64,000 nucleotides of DNA from Pelagibius sp037652055 (GTDB lineage: Bacteria; Pseudomonadota; Alphaproteobacteria; Kiloniellales; Kiloniellaceae), in NCBI RefSeq assembly GCF_037652055.1, contig NZ_JBBKAH010000005.1, positions 124,001 through 188,000 on the forward strand, given 5' to 3'. Of the stretch, positions 7,991 through 16,177 are shown piece after piece. Numbering within the stretch: position 1 is the stretch's first letter; each line of letters starts with the position of its first letter. The notes under the pieces were generated by a model, which saw only the letters and a list, made by a program, of their open reading frames with translations, did no database searches and was not told where the DNA came from. The position numbers and the translations under genes were made by a program.

Positions 7991-9268
7991 TCATCTGAAT
8001 GCAAGATCGCGCAGGAAGAGAGCGATCGGCGGGTAGATGATCAGCGCGGCGGCCACAAGCATCAGCATGAAGACGAAGGGCGGCGTGCCGCGCACCACGT
8101 CCATGTAGGGCCGTTTGAAGATCGCGATGGCGGTGAAGATGTCGCAGCCGAAGGGCGGCGTTGCCGATCCGATCGCCACCTGCAGGGTGATGATGACGCC
8201 GACCAGCACCGGATCGATGCCGGCACCGTCGATGATCGGCGTGAAAATCGGCACCAGCACCAGAATGACGACGATCGGGTCGACAAACATGCAGCCGATG
8301 AAGAAGGCGATGGAGATGGCGATCAGCACACCGATGGGGCCCGCCTGATCCAGGCCGATGCCGCCCAGAATCGCCTGCGGGATCTGATTGAAGGAGATCA
8401 CCCAGGAAAACGCGGCGCCGGCGGCGACCAAAATGAAGACCACGGCGGTGATCAGGCCGGTCGACTTTGCGATGTCGTAGATCTCCCTCAGCTTCAGCGA
8501 GCGGAAAATCACGAACTCCAACAGGAAGGCATAGGCGACACAGACCGAGGCTGCCTCGGTCGGGCTGAAGATGCCGCCATAGATGCCGCCGACCACGATG
8601 ACCGGAAAGCCGAGCGGCCAGACGGCTTCTTTCATCGCGGTCAGCCGCTCGCCCCAACTTGCCTTGGGCAGCACCGGTATGTCGTTGCGGATGGCATAGA
8701 TCACGCAGTAGCCGGCGAAGAGCACCAGGATCAGCAGGCCCGGGCCGACGCCGGCGATGAACAGCTCCGAGATCGAGGTGCCGGAGATGACGCCGTAGAT
8801 GATCATGGCGATCGACGGCGGGATCAGCATGGCGATGTCGGAGGCGTTGACGATCAGTGCCAGCACGAAGCTGTCCTTGTAGCCGGCCTCGAGCATGCGC
8901 GGACGCAAGGGACCGCCGATCGCCACCACCGTGGCCTGGGTCGAGCCGGAGACGGCGCCGAAGAGGGTGCAGCTCGCCGCCGCGGTAACGCCGAGGCCGC
9001 CACGCATGTGGCCGAAAAAGCGCATTACCAGGTCGATCAGGCGGTCGGCCGAATGGCCCTTGGTGATGATGTCGGCGGCAAAGATGAACATCGGTACCGC
9101 GATCAGTGCTGCCGGCCGGATGCCGCCCAGCATCTGCTGGACCATGATCTCCGGCGGCACCGGCATGAAGAGGAAAAAGGCGACGAAGCAGCCCGCGATC
9201 AGCGGGATCATCATCGGGAAGCCGAGCAGCAGCAGCACGACCATGGTGAGGAGCATCGCTTCAGCCAT
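7991..9268 (-). CDS. dctM: TRAP transporter large permease (DctM type)
   Basis: This 425-residue membrane protein has about 12 hydrophobic segments and typical DctM motifs, including the start MAEAMLLTMVVLLLLG, GAVSGSTQATVVAIGG, NASDIAMLIPPSI and QVAIGSATPPFGCDIF. It couples sodium entry to uptake of a small organic acid or similar solute delivered by the periplasmic binding protein. It begins four bases after the small permease stop, so translation is probably coupled. The substrate cannot be read from this subunit. Confidence 0.95.
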   Translation of the reverse strand: MAEAMLLTMVVLLLLGFPMMIPLIAGCFVAFFLFMPVPPEIMVQQMLGGIRPAALIAVPMFIFAADIITKGHSADRLIDLVMRFFGHMRGGLGVTAAASCTLFGAVSGSTQATVVAIGGPLRPRMLEAGYKDSFVLALIVNASDIAMLIPPSIAMIIYGVISGTSISELFIAGVGPGLLILVLFAGYCVIYAIRNDIPVLPKASWGERLTAMKEAVWPLGFPVIVVGGIYGGIFSPTEAASVCVAYAFLLEFVIFRSLKLREIYDIAKSTGLITAVVFILVAAGAAFSWVISFNQIPQAILGGIGLDQAGPIGVLIAISIAFFIGCMFVDPIVVILVLVPIFTPIIDGAGIDPVLVGVIITLQVAIGSATPPFGCDIFTAIAIFKRPYMDVVRGTPPFVFMLMLVAAALIIYPPIALFLRDLAFR

Positions 9269-9272
9269 GGCG

Positions 9273-9884
9273 CTATACCTGAACTTCGCTGTCGTCGAAG
9301 GAGTCGACAACCGCCACCGAGAGGTAGACGTCGCGGCGCAGCAGATTGACCACCGCGGTCAGCAGATACTGGATACCGGTGATGACGAAGCCGACCGGAA
9401 CCCACAGGAAGGTCAGGTAGACCGGCACGCGCAGCGAGGGCGCGATCCGCCCGGTCGCCGCCACCTTGTCGACGTAGACGTAGGCGTAGTAGGCGAGCAC
9501 GAACATGGCCGCCGCGGTGATCAGCGCGATCGCCACCATCAGAACTTTGCGCCAGATGTCCGGCAGGCTGTCGTAGATCGCCGACATGCGGATATGGCGG
9601 CCCTTGCGCGCGGCATAGCCGAGGCCGACGAAGGTGATCAGCACGATGAGGAACTGGTTCAGTTCCTCGGTGAAGAACAGCGATTCGCCGAAGATGAAAC
9701 GACCGATCACGTTGGCGACGGATACCGTCGCCATGATCAGCACGCCGATGGCCAGCACGACCGCCTCGAAGCGGGCGATGACCTCATCGATGAAAGCCAG
9801 CGGCTTCAGCACGCCGGAGAACTGCGGCGGCTTGCTGTCCGCCCTCGGTCGGGTCGTGCCCGCCGGTGAATCCTGATCGGTCAT
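9273..9884 (-). CDS. dctQ: TRAP transporter small permease (DctQ type)
   Basis: This 203-residue protein has four hydrophobic helices and the DctQ core FFTEELNQFLIVLITFVGLGYAARKGRHIRMS. It pairs with the large permease to form the membrane complex. The first 25-30 residues are polar and Pro-rich, longer than the usual DctQ N-terminus. A GC-rich hairpin separates it from the binding-protein gene upstream, which would let the binding protein be made in excess. Confidence 0.93.
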   Translation of the reverse strand: MTDQDSPAGTTRPRADSKPPQFSGVLKPLAFIDEVIARFEAVVLAIGVLIMATVSVANVIGRFIFGESLFFTEELNQFLIVLITFVGLGYAARKGRHIRMSAIYDSLPDIWRKVLMVAIALITAAAMFVLAYYAYVYVDKVAATGRIAPSLRVPVYLTFLWVPVGFVITGIQYLLTAVVNLLRRDVYLSVAVVDSFDDSEVQV

Positions 9885-9925
9885 GCTGCGGCCGCCCCCA
9901 CCCGGAAATGATACCGATAGAAGAA

Positions 9926-9951
9926 GGGCGGCCCGCCGCGGCGGGCCGCCC
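9926..9951 (-). terminator. Intercistronic hairpin between binding protein and permease genes
   Basis: Twelve-base arms GGGCGGCCCGCC (9926-9937) and GGCGGGCCGCCC (9940-9951) form a near-perfect stem. In the minus-strand direction it is followed by TTCTTC rather than a full T-run. Such stems between a binding-protein gene and its permease genes often act as partial terminators or protect the upstream mRNA from 3' decay. Confidence 0.6.
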
Positions 9952-9963
9952 CTTGTCGACCGC

Positions 9964-10983
9964 TTAGTTGACGCGCTTCTGGGACTCTTTGATGTCCGCG
10001 ATGAAACCCTCGAGGACTTCCTTGCCGCTGTCGCCGGTCATGTCGACGAACTTCTCCTGCACCCGCTCGGCGGCCTCGCGGAAGGGCGCGCGCTGCTCAT
10101 CGGTCAGCACCGTAACCGTCATCGACGGCTTGGCCTCCAGGATCTTCTGCTCGGCTTCCTGCTGCAGGCCCTCCTGATACTCGATGATGTGGTCGTAAGC
10201 GACATCGGCCGCTTCCTGCACCAGCTTCTTGTCCTCGTCCGAGAGGCCCTCGTAGAAGCCGAGGTTCGCCGCCACCGCCGTGGTGAAGTTGTTGTGGCCG
10301 GTATAGGTGATGTAGTCGGTCACCTCGTACATGTTCGTCGACTCGACGAAGAACATCGGGTTTTCCTGGCCTTGGATCATGTTGAGCTGCAGCGAGCCGA
10401 AGACCTCGCCCCACGGCAGCGGCGTCGGTGTCGCGCCGAAGGCATCGTAGGTCTCGACCAGCAGCGGCGTGGTCATGACGCGGAACTTCACGCCCTCAAG
10501 GTCGGCCGGGCTTTCCACCGGCTCCTTGGTGGTCATCACCACCTCGCCTTCCGGGAACATGTCGATGAGCTTCAGGCTCTTTTCCTCGTACATCGAGGCG
10601 AGCTTCTCGTTGATGGTGTCCGATGTCTCGTAGAAATCGGCCAGCACCTTGGGGTCCTCAGGCAGCACGTAGGGCAGCAGGAAGACCTGAAGCTCGGGAA
10701 TGAGGCTGCCGGTGAAGCCCGGCGAGGCATCGACGAACTGGATGGCACCGAGCTGCGCCAGCTCGGTCGTGTCCGCCGACTCGCCCAGCGTGCCGAAGGG
10801 ATAGATCTCCACCTCGTGGTCGGAGTTCGCCTCGATGTACTCCTTGAACTTGGTGGCATAGACGCCCTGCACCTCATGCAGGGCCTCCTCGATGGCGTAC
10901 TTCCAGGTGTCGGCCGAGGCCGTGCCGGTAAAGCCAACGAGCACCGCGGCAGCGGCCGTCATAGTCGCGAATCTTTTGATCAC
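9964..10983 (-). CDS. dctP: TRAP transporter periplasmic binding protein (DctP type)
   Basis: This 339-residue solute-binding protein has a signal peptide (about residues 1-23, cleaved after TASA). The DctP core includes VKFRVMTTPLLVETYDAFGATPTPLPWGEV and LQLNMIQGQENP; the Arg in FRVM is the usual carboxylate-binding residue, so the substrate is probably an organic acid or a zwitterion with a carboxylate. The start is set at GTG (10983) because AGGGAGA lies eight bases upstream and the signal peptide begins there; an ATG frame to 11073 adds a charged, unlikely N-terminus. It is the first gene of the operon binding protein, small permease, large permease, Usp. Confidence 0.93.
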   Translation of the reverse strand: MIKRFATMTAAAAVLVGFTGTASADTWKYAIEEALHEVQGVYATKFKEYIEANSDHEVEIYPFGTLGESADTTELAQLGAIQFVDASPGFTGSLIPELQVFLLPYVLPEDPKVLADFYETSDTINEKLASMYEEKSLKLIDMFPEGEVVMTTKEPVESPADLEGVKFRVMTTPLLVETYDAFGATPTPLPWGEVFGSLQLNMIQGQENPMFFVESTNMYEVTDYITYTGHNNFTTAVAANLGFYEGLSDEDKKLVQEAADVAYDHIIEYQEGLQQEAEQKILEAKPSMTVTVLTDEQRAPFREAAERVQEKFVDMTGDSGKEVLEGFIADIKESQKRVN

Positions 10984-11314
10984 CTTACGCTCTCCCTGTC
11001 TGTTCGTGGTTCCTTCCCGAAGTCTCGTCCGGGAATGGGACTTTTTCTCAGTCACGGCGCAGTAGAGGCGCACGCAACCGGCGCTGCAGAAAGAACCGCA
11101 GCGAAGTGCGAAAAATTAGGGTAAAGGATGACCCGGGCAGCGCGAAGAAGTCTATAAACGATGCCACGGATTATCGGGTGGCACGCTGGCGATTCTTCTT
11201 TAAAGGATCCTGCTTGCCGTCGATTTTTCGGAATCGAATTCTACGCAGCGCGAAAGGTCCGCCTACGAATACTATCTCTGCGCAACTTGGGAGAATCGGC
11301 AGCGTGCGGGGAAG
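10984..11314. other. Intergenic region upstream of the TRAP operon
   Basis: This 331-base gap is richer in A and T than its neighbours, and no convincing gene is present. It must hold the TRAP operon promoter and the end of the glutamine synthetase-like gene. One hairpin is clear, TTCCCG (11014-11019) with CGGGAA (11030-11035), in the probable leader of the binding-protein gene. No operator or terminator was recognised with confidence. Confidence 0.5.
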
Positions 11315-12694
11315 TCACACGACGAAGCCGTACAACGACCACTCGCTGTCCGAGACCTCGTGCGCGAGGCGTTCCCATTCGGCATGCTTCACGGCGGTGA
11401 AACCGCGATGCAGCCGGGCACCCAAAGCCTCCTTGGCGAAGGCGGAGCGCTCGAACGTCTCGATGGCGTCGAGCCAGCTGCGCGGCAGCCGGCCGCCGAG
11501 ATTGTTGCCCGCCAGCCTGCCGTCGTTGGGCGGGCCGGGATCCGCCTTGGCCGCGATACCGCCGAGGGCACCGGCCAGGGTCACCGCGGCGACCAGATAA
11601 GGGTTCGCATCGACGCCGGCGACCCTGTGTTCGAAATGCCGCGCCTTTCCTGCCGTCTCCGGCACGCGGATGGCGGTGGTGCGGTTGTCCAGCCCCCAGG
11701 CGTCGTTGGCGGGCGAGTAGACCGTGGAGGCGAAGCGGCGCCAGGAGTTCATGAAGGGTGCCAGCACCAGCATGGTGTCGCCCAGCGTGTCGCGCACGCC
11801 GGCGATCGCATGCAGCATCAGCGGGCTCAGCTTGCCGTCGGCGCCGTCGGCGAAGAGGTTGCCGCCCGCGTCGTCCGCGAGGGAGAGATGCAGGTGCATG
11901 CCGTTGCCCGCCTGCCGTCCAAAGGGCTTGGCCATGAAGCAGGCCTCCATGCCGAAGCGCCGCGCCACCGAGCGGATGAGGCGCTTGCCGACGATAACGT
12001 CGTCGGCGGCCCGGGCGAAATCGCGGTAGCGGATCGTCAGCTCATACTGGCCGACGGCATACTCGGAAATCACCGACTCCAGCGGCAGGTCGAGGTGGCG
12101 CGCGCCCTCGTAGACGGCATCGAAGAAAGGCGACATCTCGTCCAGCTCGTCGACCGACATGGTGTTGTGGGCCAGCGGACGCCGCCCGGTCAGGGCATAG
12201 CGGGCGGGCTGATAACGGCCCGCCGCATCGCGCTCGCGGTCGACCAGATAGAACTCCAGCTCGAAAGCCCCCATGGGATCGAAGCCCGCCGCGCGCGCCC
12301 GCGCGATCTGGCGCAGCAGCGCGTGACGCGGCTCGGCGTCGAAGGGCGTCCCGTCGGCCTCGTACATGCTGACCAGCACCTGTCCGCGCCCGGCGTGGGG
12401 CTGGAAGCCGAGGGAGCCTGCCACGGGCCAGCAGCGCTTGTCGCTGCCGCCGTCGTTCAGCACCAGTCCGCTCGCCTCGACGTCATCCCCGGCGACGTCC
12501 TGCCCGAACAGCGAGGCGGGCATCGCGCGGCCGGTGAGATAAAGCGATTCCAATTCGTGGCGCCGGATCGTCTTGCCGCGGCCGATGCCATGGCAGTCCG
12601 TCAGGACCACATCGATCGCTTCGGCTTGCGGATACTTCGCCAGGAAATCGGCGGCTTCGCTCAACGACACGCCCGGCGGCGGCTGAAGGTTCAT
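11315..12694 (-). CDS. Glutamine synthetase family protein, PuuA-like (gamma-glutamyl-amine ligase)
   Basis: This 459-residue protein has the glutamine synthetase fold: an N-terminal beta-grasp segment, the metal-binding FELEFYLVD (GAFELEFYL), GNGMHLHLSL, and an NRTTAIRVPE catalytic loop. Its length and sequence fit the PuuA/GlnA3 branch, which attaches glutamate to polyamines or other amines and does not make glutamine. The adenylylation Tyr region of true GlnA is absent. None of the other puu genes are beside it, so the amine substrate is open. It is on the same strand as the TRAP operon but 331 bases before it, so it is probably a separate unit. Confidence 0.88.
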   Translation of the reverse strand: MNLQPPPGVSLSEAADFLAKYPQAEAIDVVLTDCHGIGRGKTIRRHELESLYLTGRAMPASLFGQDVAGDDVEASGLVLNDGGSDKRCWPVAGSLGFQPHAGRGQVLVSMYEADGTPFDAEPRHALLRQIARARAAGFDPMGAFELEFYLVDRERDAAGRYQPARYALTGRRPLAHNTMSVDELDEMSPFFDAVYEGARHLDLPLESVISEYAVGQYELTIRYRDFARAADDVIVGKRLIRSVARRFGMEACFMAKPFGRQAGNGMHLHLSLADDAGGNLFADGADGKLSPLMLHAIAGVRDTLGDTMLVLAPFMNSWRRFASTVYSPANDAWGLDNRTTAIRVPETAGKARHFEHRVAGVDANPYLVAAVTLAGALGGIAAKADPGPPNDGRLAGNNLGGRLPRSWLDAIETFERSAFAKEALGARLHRGFTAVKHAEWERLAHEVSDSEWSLYGFVV

Positions 12695-12775
12695 TTCGGT
12701 GAGAATCCTGAGGGGTCGACACCGCAGGAGTATTGCCTCACGCCCGGCAGGAGAAAAGCGTCACGGGCAGCGCGC

Positions 12776-12816
12776 AAAAAAGCGGCACCGCGCTCTGGGG
12801 GAGAGACGCGGTGCCG
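12776..12816 (-). terminator. Rho-independent terminator of the DUF1127 gene
   Basis: On the minus strand CGGCACCGCG pairs with CGCGGTGCCG (12807-12816 with 12783-12792) and is followed by six T residues (the A-run 12776-12781 on the plus strand). It lies about 95 bases after the stop of the small gene at 12911-13129. Confidence 0.8.
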
Positions 12817-12910
12817 GTCAGGTGCCTGGAGGCCGCTGGCGGCCCCACAGGGAAGGTTCTCAAAATCTCAAAAGAGGTGCTGAGGCCGACTCTGAGGTAT
12901 CGCCCCGGGC

Positions 12911-13129
12911 TCAGCGGTTCCAAAAGGCCTTGCGGGCCATGTCCTCGGCCTCGCCCCGGCTGATGCCGAGATCGTGCAGTTCCCGGTCGCTGAGGCGCAG
13001 CAGATGCGCGCGCTCCTCGGCCTGGCGCTGCCAGGCGGCGAGACGGGCCAGCAGCGCGACGGGGGTCCGCAGCAGACCGGCGGAGCCGGTGGTGAGCGGC
13101 AGGGTCCGGCGGGTGGCAGCCTGTTGCAT
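12911..13129 (-). CDS. DUF1127 (YjiS-like) small protein, copy 1
   Basis: This 72-residue protein has a Thr/Ala/Leu N-terminus and the DUF1127 helix pair at the C-terminus: LARLAAWQRQAEERAHLLRLSDRELHDLGISRGEAEDMARKAFW. DUF1127 proteins are small basic factors common in Alphaproteobacteria; some affect RNA turnover or stress and phosphate responses. The gene is divergent from a GcvA-type LysR gene (13317), an arrangement repeated at 58.8-60.2 kb. It has its own terminator. Confidence 0.9.
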   Translation of the reverse strand: MQQAATRRTLPLTTGSAGLLRTPVALLARLAAWQRQAEERAHLLRLSDRELHDLGISRGEAEDMARKAFWNR

Positions 13130-13265
13130 CGTCGTATTCCCTTAGTGAACCTTATGTGACGCCAGCCCAAGGCAGGGCGGCGCGGCCAAGGTTTTCTGGC
13201 CAAATTGCTGTGTTACTCAGGAAGATATTGCCGTTTGCCGCGACCAACAAACGATGATATCTCAT

Positions 13266-13294
13266 GTTTCGGATAAGGAATTCTGATCCGAAAC
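13266..13294. promoter_or_regulatory. Perfect LysR-type inverted repeat before a LysR gene
   Basis: GTTTCGGAT (13266-13274) and ATCCGAAAC (13286-13294) form a perfect nine-base inverted repeat around an 11-base spacer, so the inner edges give the LysR consensus T-N11-A exactly. It lies 22 bases before the ATG of the LysR gene and 137 bases from the divergent DUF1127 gene, a position fitting autoregulation and possible joint control. Confidence 0.65.
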
Positions 13295-13316
13295 CGCCCC
13301 GCGAAGAGGTCCCCCG

Positions 13317-14246
13317 ATGGCCCGCAAACTGCCCCCGCTCAATGCCTTGAGGGCCTTCGAGGCCGCCGCCCGCCATCTCTCCTTCACCAAGGCGGCCGAG
13401 GAGCTCTTCGTCACCCAGGCGGCGATCAGCCACCAGGTGAAGACCCTCGAGGAGCACCTCGGCCTTTCCCTCTTCCGCCGCCTCAACCGGCGCCTGGTGC
13501 TCACCGAGGCCGGCCAGCTGTACCTGCCCGTGCTGCGCGACGCTTTCGACGCCATCGCCGCCGGGACGGCACGCCTCGGCCAGGACCGACCGAGCGGACC
13601 GCTGCACATCAGCGTCATTCCCTCCTTCGCCGCCAAGTGGCTGCTGCCGCGCATGTCGCGCTTCCGCGACCGCCACCCCGAGATCGACGTCATGATCTCG
13701 GCCAACGGCGCGCTGATCGACTTCGCCGAGGGCACCTTCGAGCTGGGCATCCGCTATGGCCGCGGCGACTATCCCGGCTTGCGCACGGATCTGCTGCTGT
13801 ATGACGAGGTCTTTCCGGTATGCAGCCCCAAGCTGCTGGAGGGGCCGCACCCGCTGAAGACGCCGGATAACCTGAAGCACCACACCCTCCTGCACGACGA
13901 GGTATCGCGGCAGGACGAGAGCCCGGACTGGCGCTCCTGGCTGCAGGCCGCCGGCATCGAGGGGGTCGACTGGAATCGCGGCCCGGGCTTCAGCGATTCC
14001 TCCATGGTGATCGAGGCCGCGGCCGCCGGCCAGGGCGTCGCCCTGGGCCACCGCTGGCTGGCCGCCGCCGACCTGGAGGGCGGCCGCGTCGTCATGCCCT
14101 TCGGGCCGGTGGTTCCCTCAAAGTTCTCCTACTACCTGGTCTCTCCCCCCGCGGTAGCCGAGCGGCGCCGGGTGCGCCTGTTCCGCGAATGGCTGCTGGA
14201 GGAGGCGGAGAGGACTGGCGCCGAGCGCGTGCCTCTGTCATCCTAG
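13317..14246 (+). CDS. LysR family regulator, GcvA type
   Basis: This 309-residue regulator begins MARKLPPLNALRAFEAAARHLSFTKAAEELFVTQAAISHQVKTLE, the GcvA/AmpR-type helix-turn-helix, followed by SVIPSFAAKWLLPRMSRF at the start of the effector domain. GcvA relatives control glycine cleavage or, more broadly, amino-acid and beta-lactamase genes; the target here is unknown. A strong inverted repeat lies just upstream. It is divergent from a DUF1127 gene, and a related regulator at 58804 has the same neighbour. Confidence 0.92.
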   Translation: MARKLPPLNALRAFEAAARHLSFTKAAEELFVTQAAISHQVKTLEEHLGLSLFRRLNRRLVLTEAGQLYLPVLRDAFDAIAAGTARLGQDRPSGPLHISVIPSFAAKWLLPRMSRFRDRHPEIDVMISANGALIDFAEGTFELGIRYGRGDYPGLRTDLLLYDEVFPVCSPKLLEGPHPLKTPDNLKHHTLLHDEVSRQDESPDWRSWLQAAGIEGVDWNRGPGFSDSSMVIEAAAAGQGVALGHRWLAAADLEGGRVVMPFGPVVPSKFSYYLVSPPAVAERRRVRLFREWLLEEAERTGAERVPLSS

Positions 14247-14325
14247 GGCCGGCTCTGGTATCTAACTGGTATCCAAGAGTTCCCCTCTGCCTCAACACAG
14301 CCAAACGCCTGGAGTATCCCATCGC

Positions 14326-15513
14326 GTGTCCGCACCCCTGAACGCCGATCGCCCGGCCATCAGGCCCGAAACCCGTGCCATGATCGACCGGCTGATCGCC
14401 TTTGACACCACCAGCCGCAATTCCAATCTCGAGCTGATCCACTACGTCCGCGACTACCTCGCCGGGCTCGGCGTCACCGCCCAGCTGGTGCATGATGCCG
14501 ACGGGCGTAAGGCCAACCTCTATGCCACCCTGGGCCCGACCGACCGGCCGGGCATCGCGCTCTCGGGCCACACCGATGTGGTGCCGATCGACAACCAGGA
14601 CTGGACGCGCGATCCCTGGCTGGTCAGCGAACACGACGGCCGCCTGTATGGCCGCGGCACCTGCGACATGAAGTCCTTCGTCGCCGTCGCTCTCGCGCAC
14701 GCGCCGCGCTTTTTGGCGAGCGGCCTCGCCACGCCGGTTCATCTCTGCTTCTCCTACGATGAAGAGGTCGGCTGCAAGGGCGTGCCGAGCCTGCTCGACT
14801 TCCTCGCCAGCCAGCCGATCCGCCCGGCCATGTGCGTGGTCGGTGAGCCGACGGACATGAAGGTCATCATCGGCCATAAGGGCAAGAAGTCGGTCAGCTG
14901 CCAGGTGCGCGGCAAGGAAGCGCACTCCTCGCTGGCGCCCTACGGCGTGAATGCGGTGAACGTCGCGGCAAGGGTCATCGGCTACCTCGCCGACATGGCC
15001 GCGCGCAAGGCTGCCGAAGGACCCTTCGACAGCGACTTCGACGTGCCCTACACCACGGTACACACCGGCACCATCCAGGGCGGCACGCAGCTGAACATCG
15101 TGCCCGGCCACTGCCGCTTCGAGTTCGAGTTCCGCTACCTGCCGCAGGACGATCCCGAGGCGCTGCTGGCCGAGGTGCAGGCCTACGCCGAAAAGGAACT
15201 GCTGCCGGCGATGCAGGCGGTCGACCCGGCGACCGGCTTCACCTGGGAGCAGATCTCCGCCTTCCCCGGTCTCGACATGGACCCCGGGGCGGAGATCGTC
15301 GAGCTGGCCAAGACGCTTTCCGGCGGCAACGCCACCGGCAAGGTCGCCTTCGGCACCGAGGCGGGCCTGTTCGACCACAGCGGCATCCCGACGGTGGTCT
15401 GCGGCCCCGGCTCCATCGACCAGGCGCACAAGCCCGACGAGTTCGTGGCCCTGGAACAGGTCGCCCTCTGTGAGCGCTTCATGGACCGCCTGGAGGAACG
15501 CCTGCGTGGTTGA
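14326..15513 (+). CDS. argE: Acetylornithine deacetylase
   Basis: ArgE removes the acetyl group from N-acetylornithine in arginine synthesis. The M20 metallopeptidase residues are present: His82 and Asp84 in SGHTDVVP, Asp114 in GTCDMK, the catalytic Glu pair 146-147 in SYDEEVGC, and GEPTDMKVI. The 395-residue length is normal. The start is GTG at 14326, with GGAG about 12 bases upstream. It overlaps the next gene (HAD phosphatase) by eight bases, so the two are probably co-translated. No other arg gene is near. Confidence 0.93.
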   Translation: MSAPLNADRPAIRPETRAMIDRLIAFDTTSRNSNLELIHYVRDYLAGLGVTAQLVHDADGRKANLYATLGPTDRPGIALSGHTDVVPIDNQDWTRDPWLVSEHDGRLYGRGTCDMKSFVAVALAHAPRFLASGLATPVHLCFSYDEEVGCKGVPSLLDFLASQPIRPAMCVVGEPTDMKVIIGHKGKKSVSCQVRGKEAHSSLAPYGVNAVNVAARVIGYLADMAARKAAEGPFDSDFDVPYTTVHTGTIQGGTQLNIVPGHCRFEFEFRYLPQDDPEALLAEVQAYAEKELLPAMQAVDPATGFTWEQISAFPGLDMDPGAEIVELAKTLSGGNATGKVAFGTEAGLFDHSGIPTVVCGPGSIDQAHKPDEFVALEQVALCERFMDRLEERLRG

Positions 15514-16177
15514 GCGGCGCGTGCACGGCCCGGACACCCCGCCGGTCGAGGCGCCCATAGAGGCCGTGGTCTTCGATGTCGGCGGCGTGCTGATCGACTG
15601 GAACCCGCGCCACCTTTATCGCAAGCTCATCGACGATGCCGGGGAGATGGAGCGCTTCCTCGCGGAGGTCTGCACCCAGGACTGGAACGAGCAGGCTGAT
15701 GCCGGCCATTCGACGGCCGCGATCACGGCAGATCTCTGCGCGCGCCATCCCGACAGCCGGGCCCTGATCGAAAGCTACTACGCGCGATTTGACGAGATGA
15801 TGGCCGGTGCGCTCGATGACACCGTTGCGCTGGTCGAGCGGCTGCATGCCGAAAACGTGCCGCTGTACGTGCTGTCCAACTTCTCGGCAGAAACATTCCC
15901 GCTCGCGCAGCGCCGTTTCGATTTCTTCCAGCGCTTCTCCGGCATGGTGATCTCCGGCGCCGAAGGTCTGAAGAAACCGGACCGGCGCATCTACGACCTG
16001 CTGACCGAACGCTTTGCCCTCGCCCCGGCACGCACGCTCTTCATCGACGACCGCCGCGACAATACCGAGGCGGCGCGCGCCGCCGGCTGGCAGGCACTGC
16101 AGTTCATCTCGGCGGAACAGCTCTCCGGCGACCTCCGCGCGCTCGGCCTGCTCCCCGCTGCCACGGCGGTGGCGTGA
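15506..16177 (+). CDS. HAD-IA family hydrolase
   Basis: This 223-residue protein has the haloacid dehalogenase motifs: nucleophile Asp24 in VVFDVGGVLIDW, the motif II Ser in LYVLSNFS, Lys in KKPDRRIY and the acidic FIDDRRDN. This is a phosphatase-like pattern of the type seen in YihX-like sugar-phosphate phosphatases; the substrate is unknown. The GTG start at 15506 lies inside the argE stop region and has GGAGG nine bases upstream (15492-15496), which decides the start over an earlier in-frame ATG. Confidence 0.87.
   Translation: MVERRVHGPDTPPVEAPIEAVVFDVGGVLIDWNPRHLYRKLIDDAGEMERFLAEVCTQDWNEQADAGHSTAAITADLCARHPDSRALIESYYARFDEMMAGALDDTVALVERLHAENVPLYVLSNFSAETFPLAQRRFDFFQRFSGMVISGAEGLKKPDRRIYDLLTERFALAPARTLFIDDRRDNTEAARAAGWQALQFISAEQLSGDLRALGLLPAATAVA

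Noticed and set aside
14092..15558. 488-codon minus-strand open frame
   Set aside because: It is the complement of argE, without recognisable motifs.
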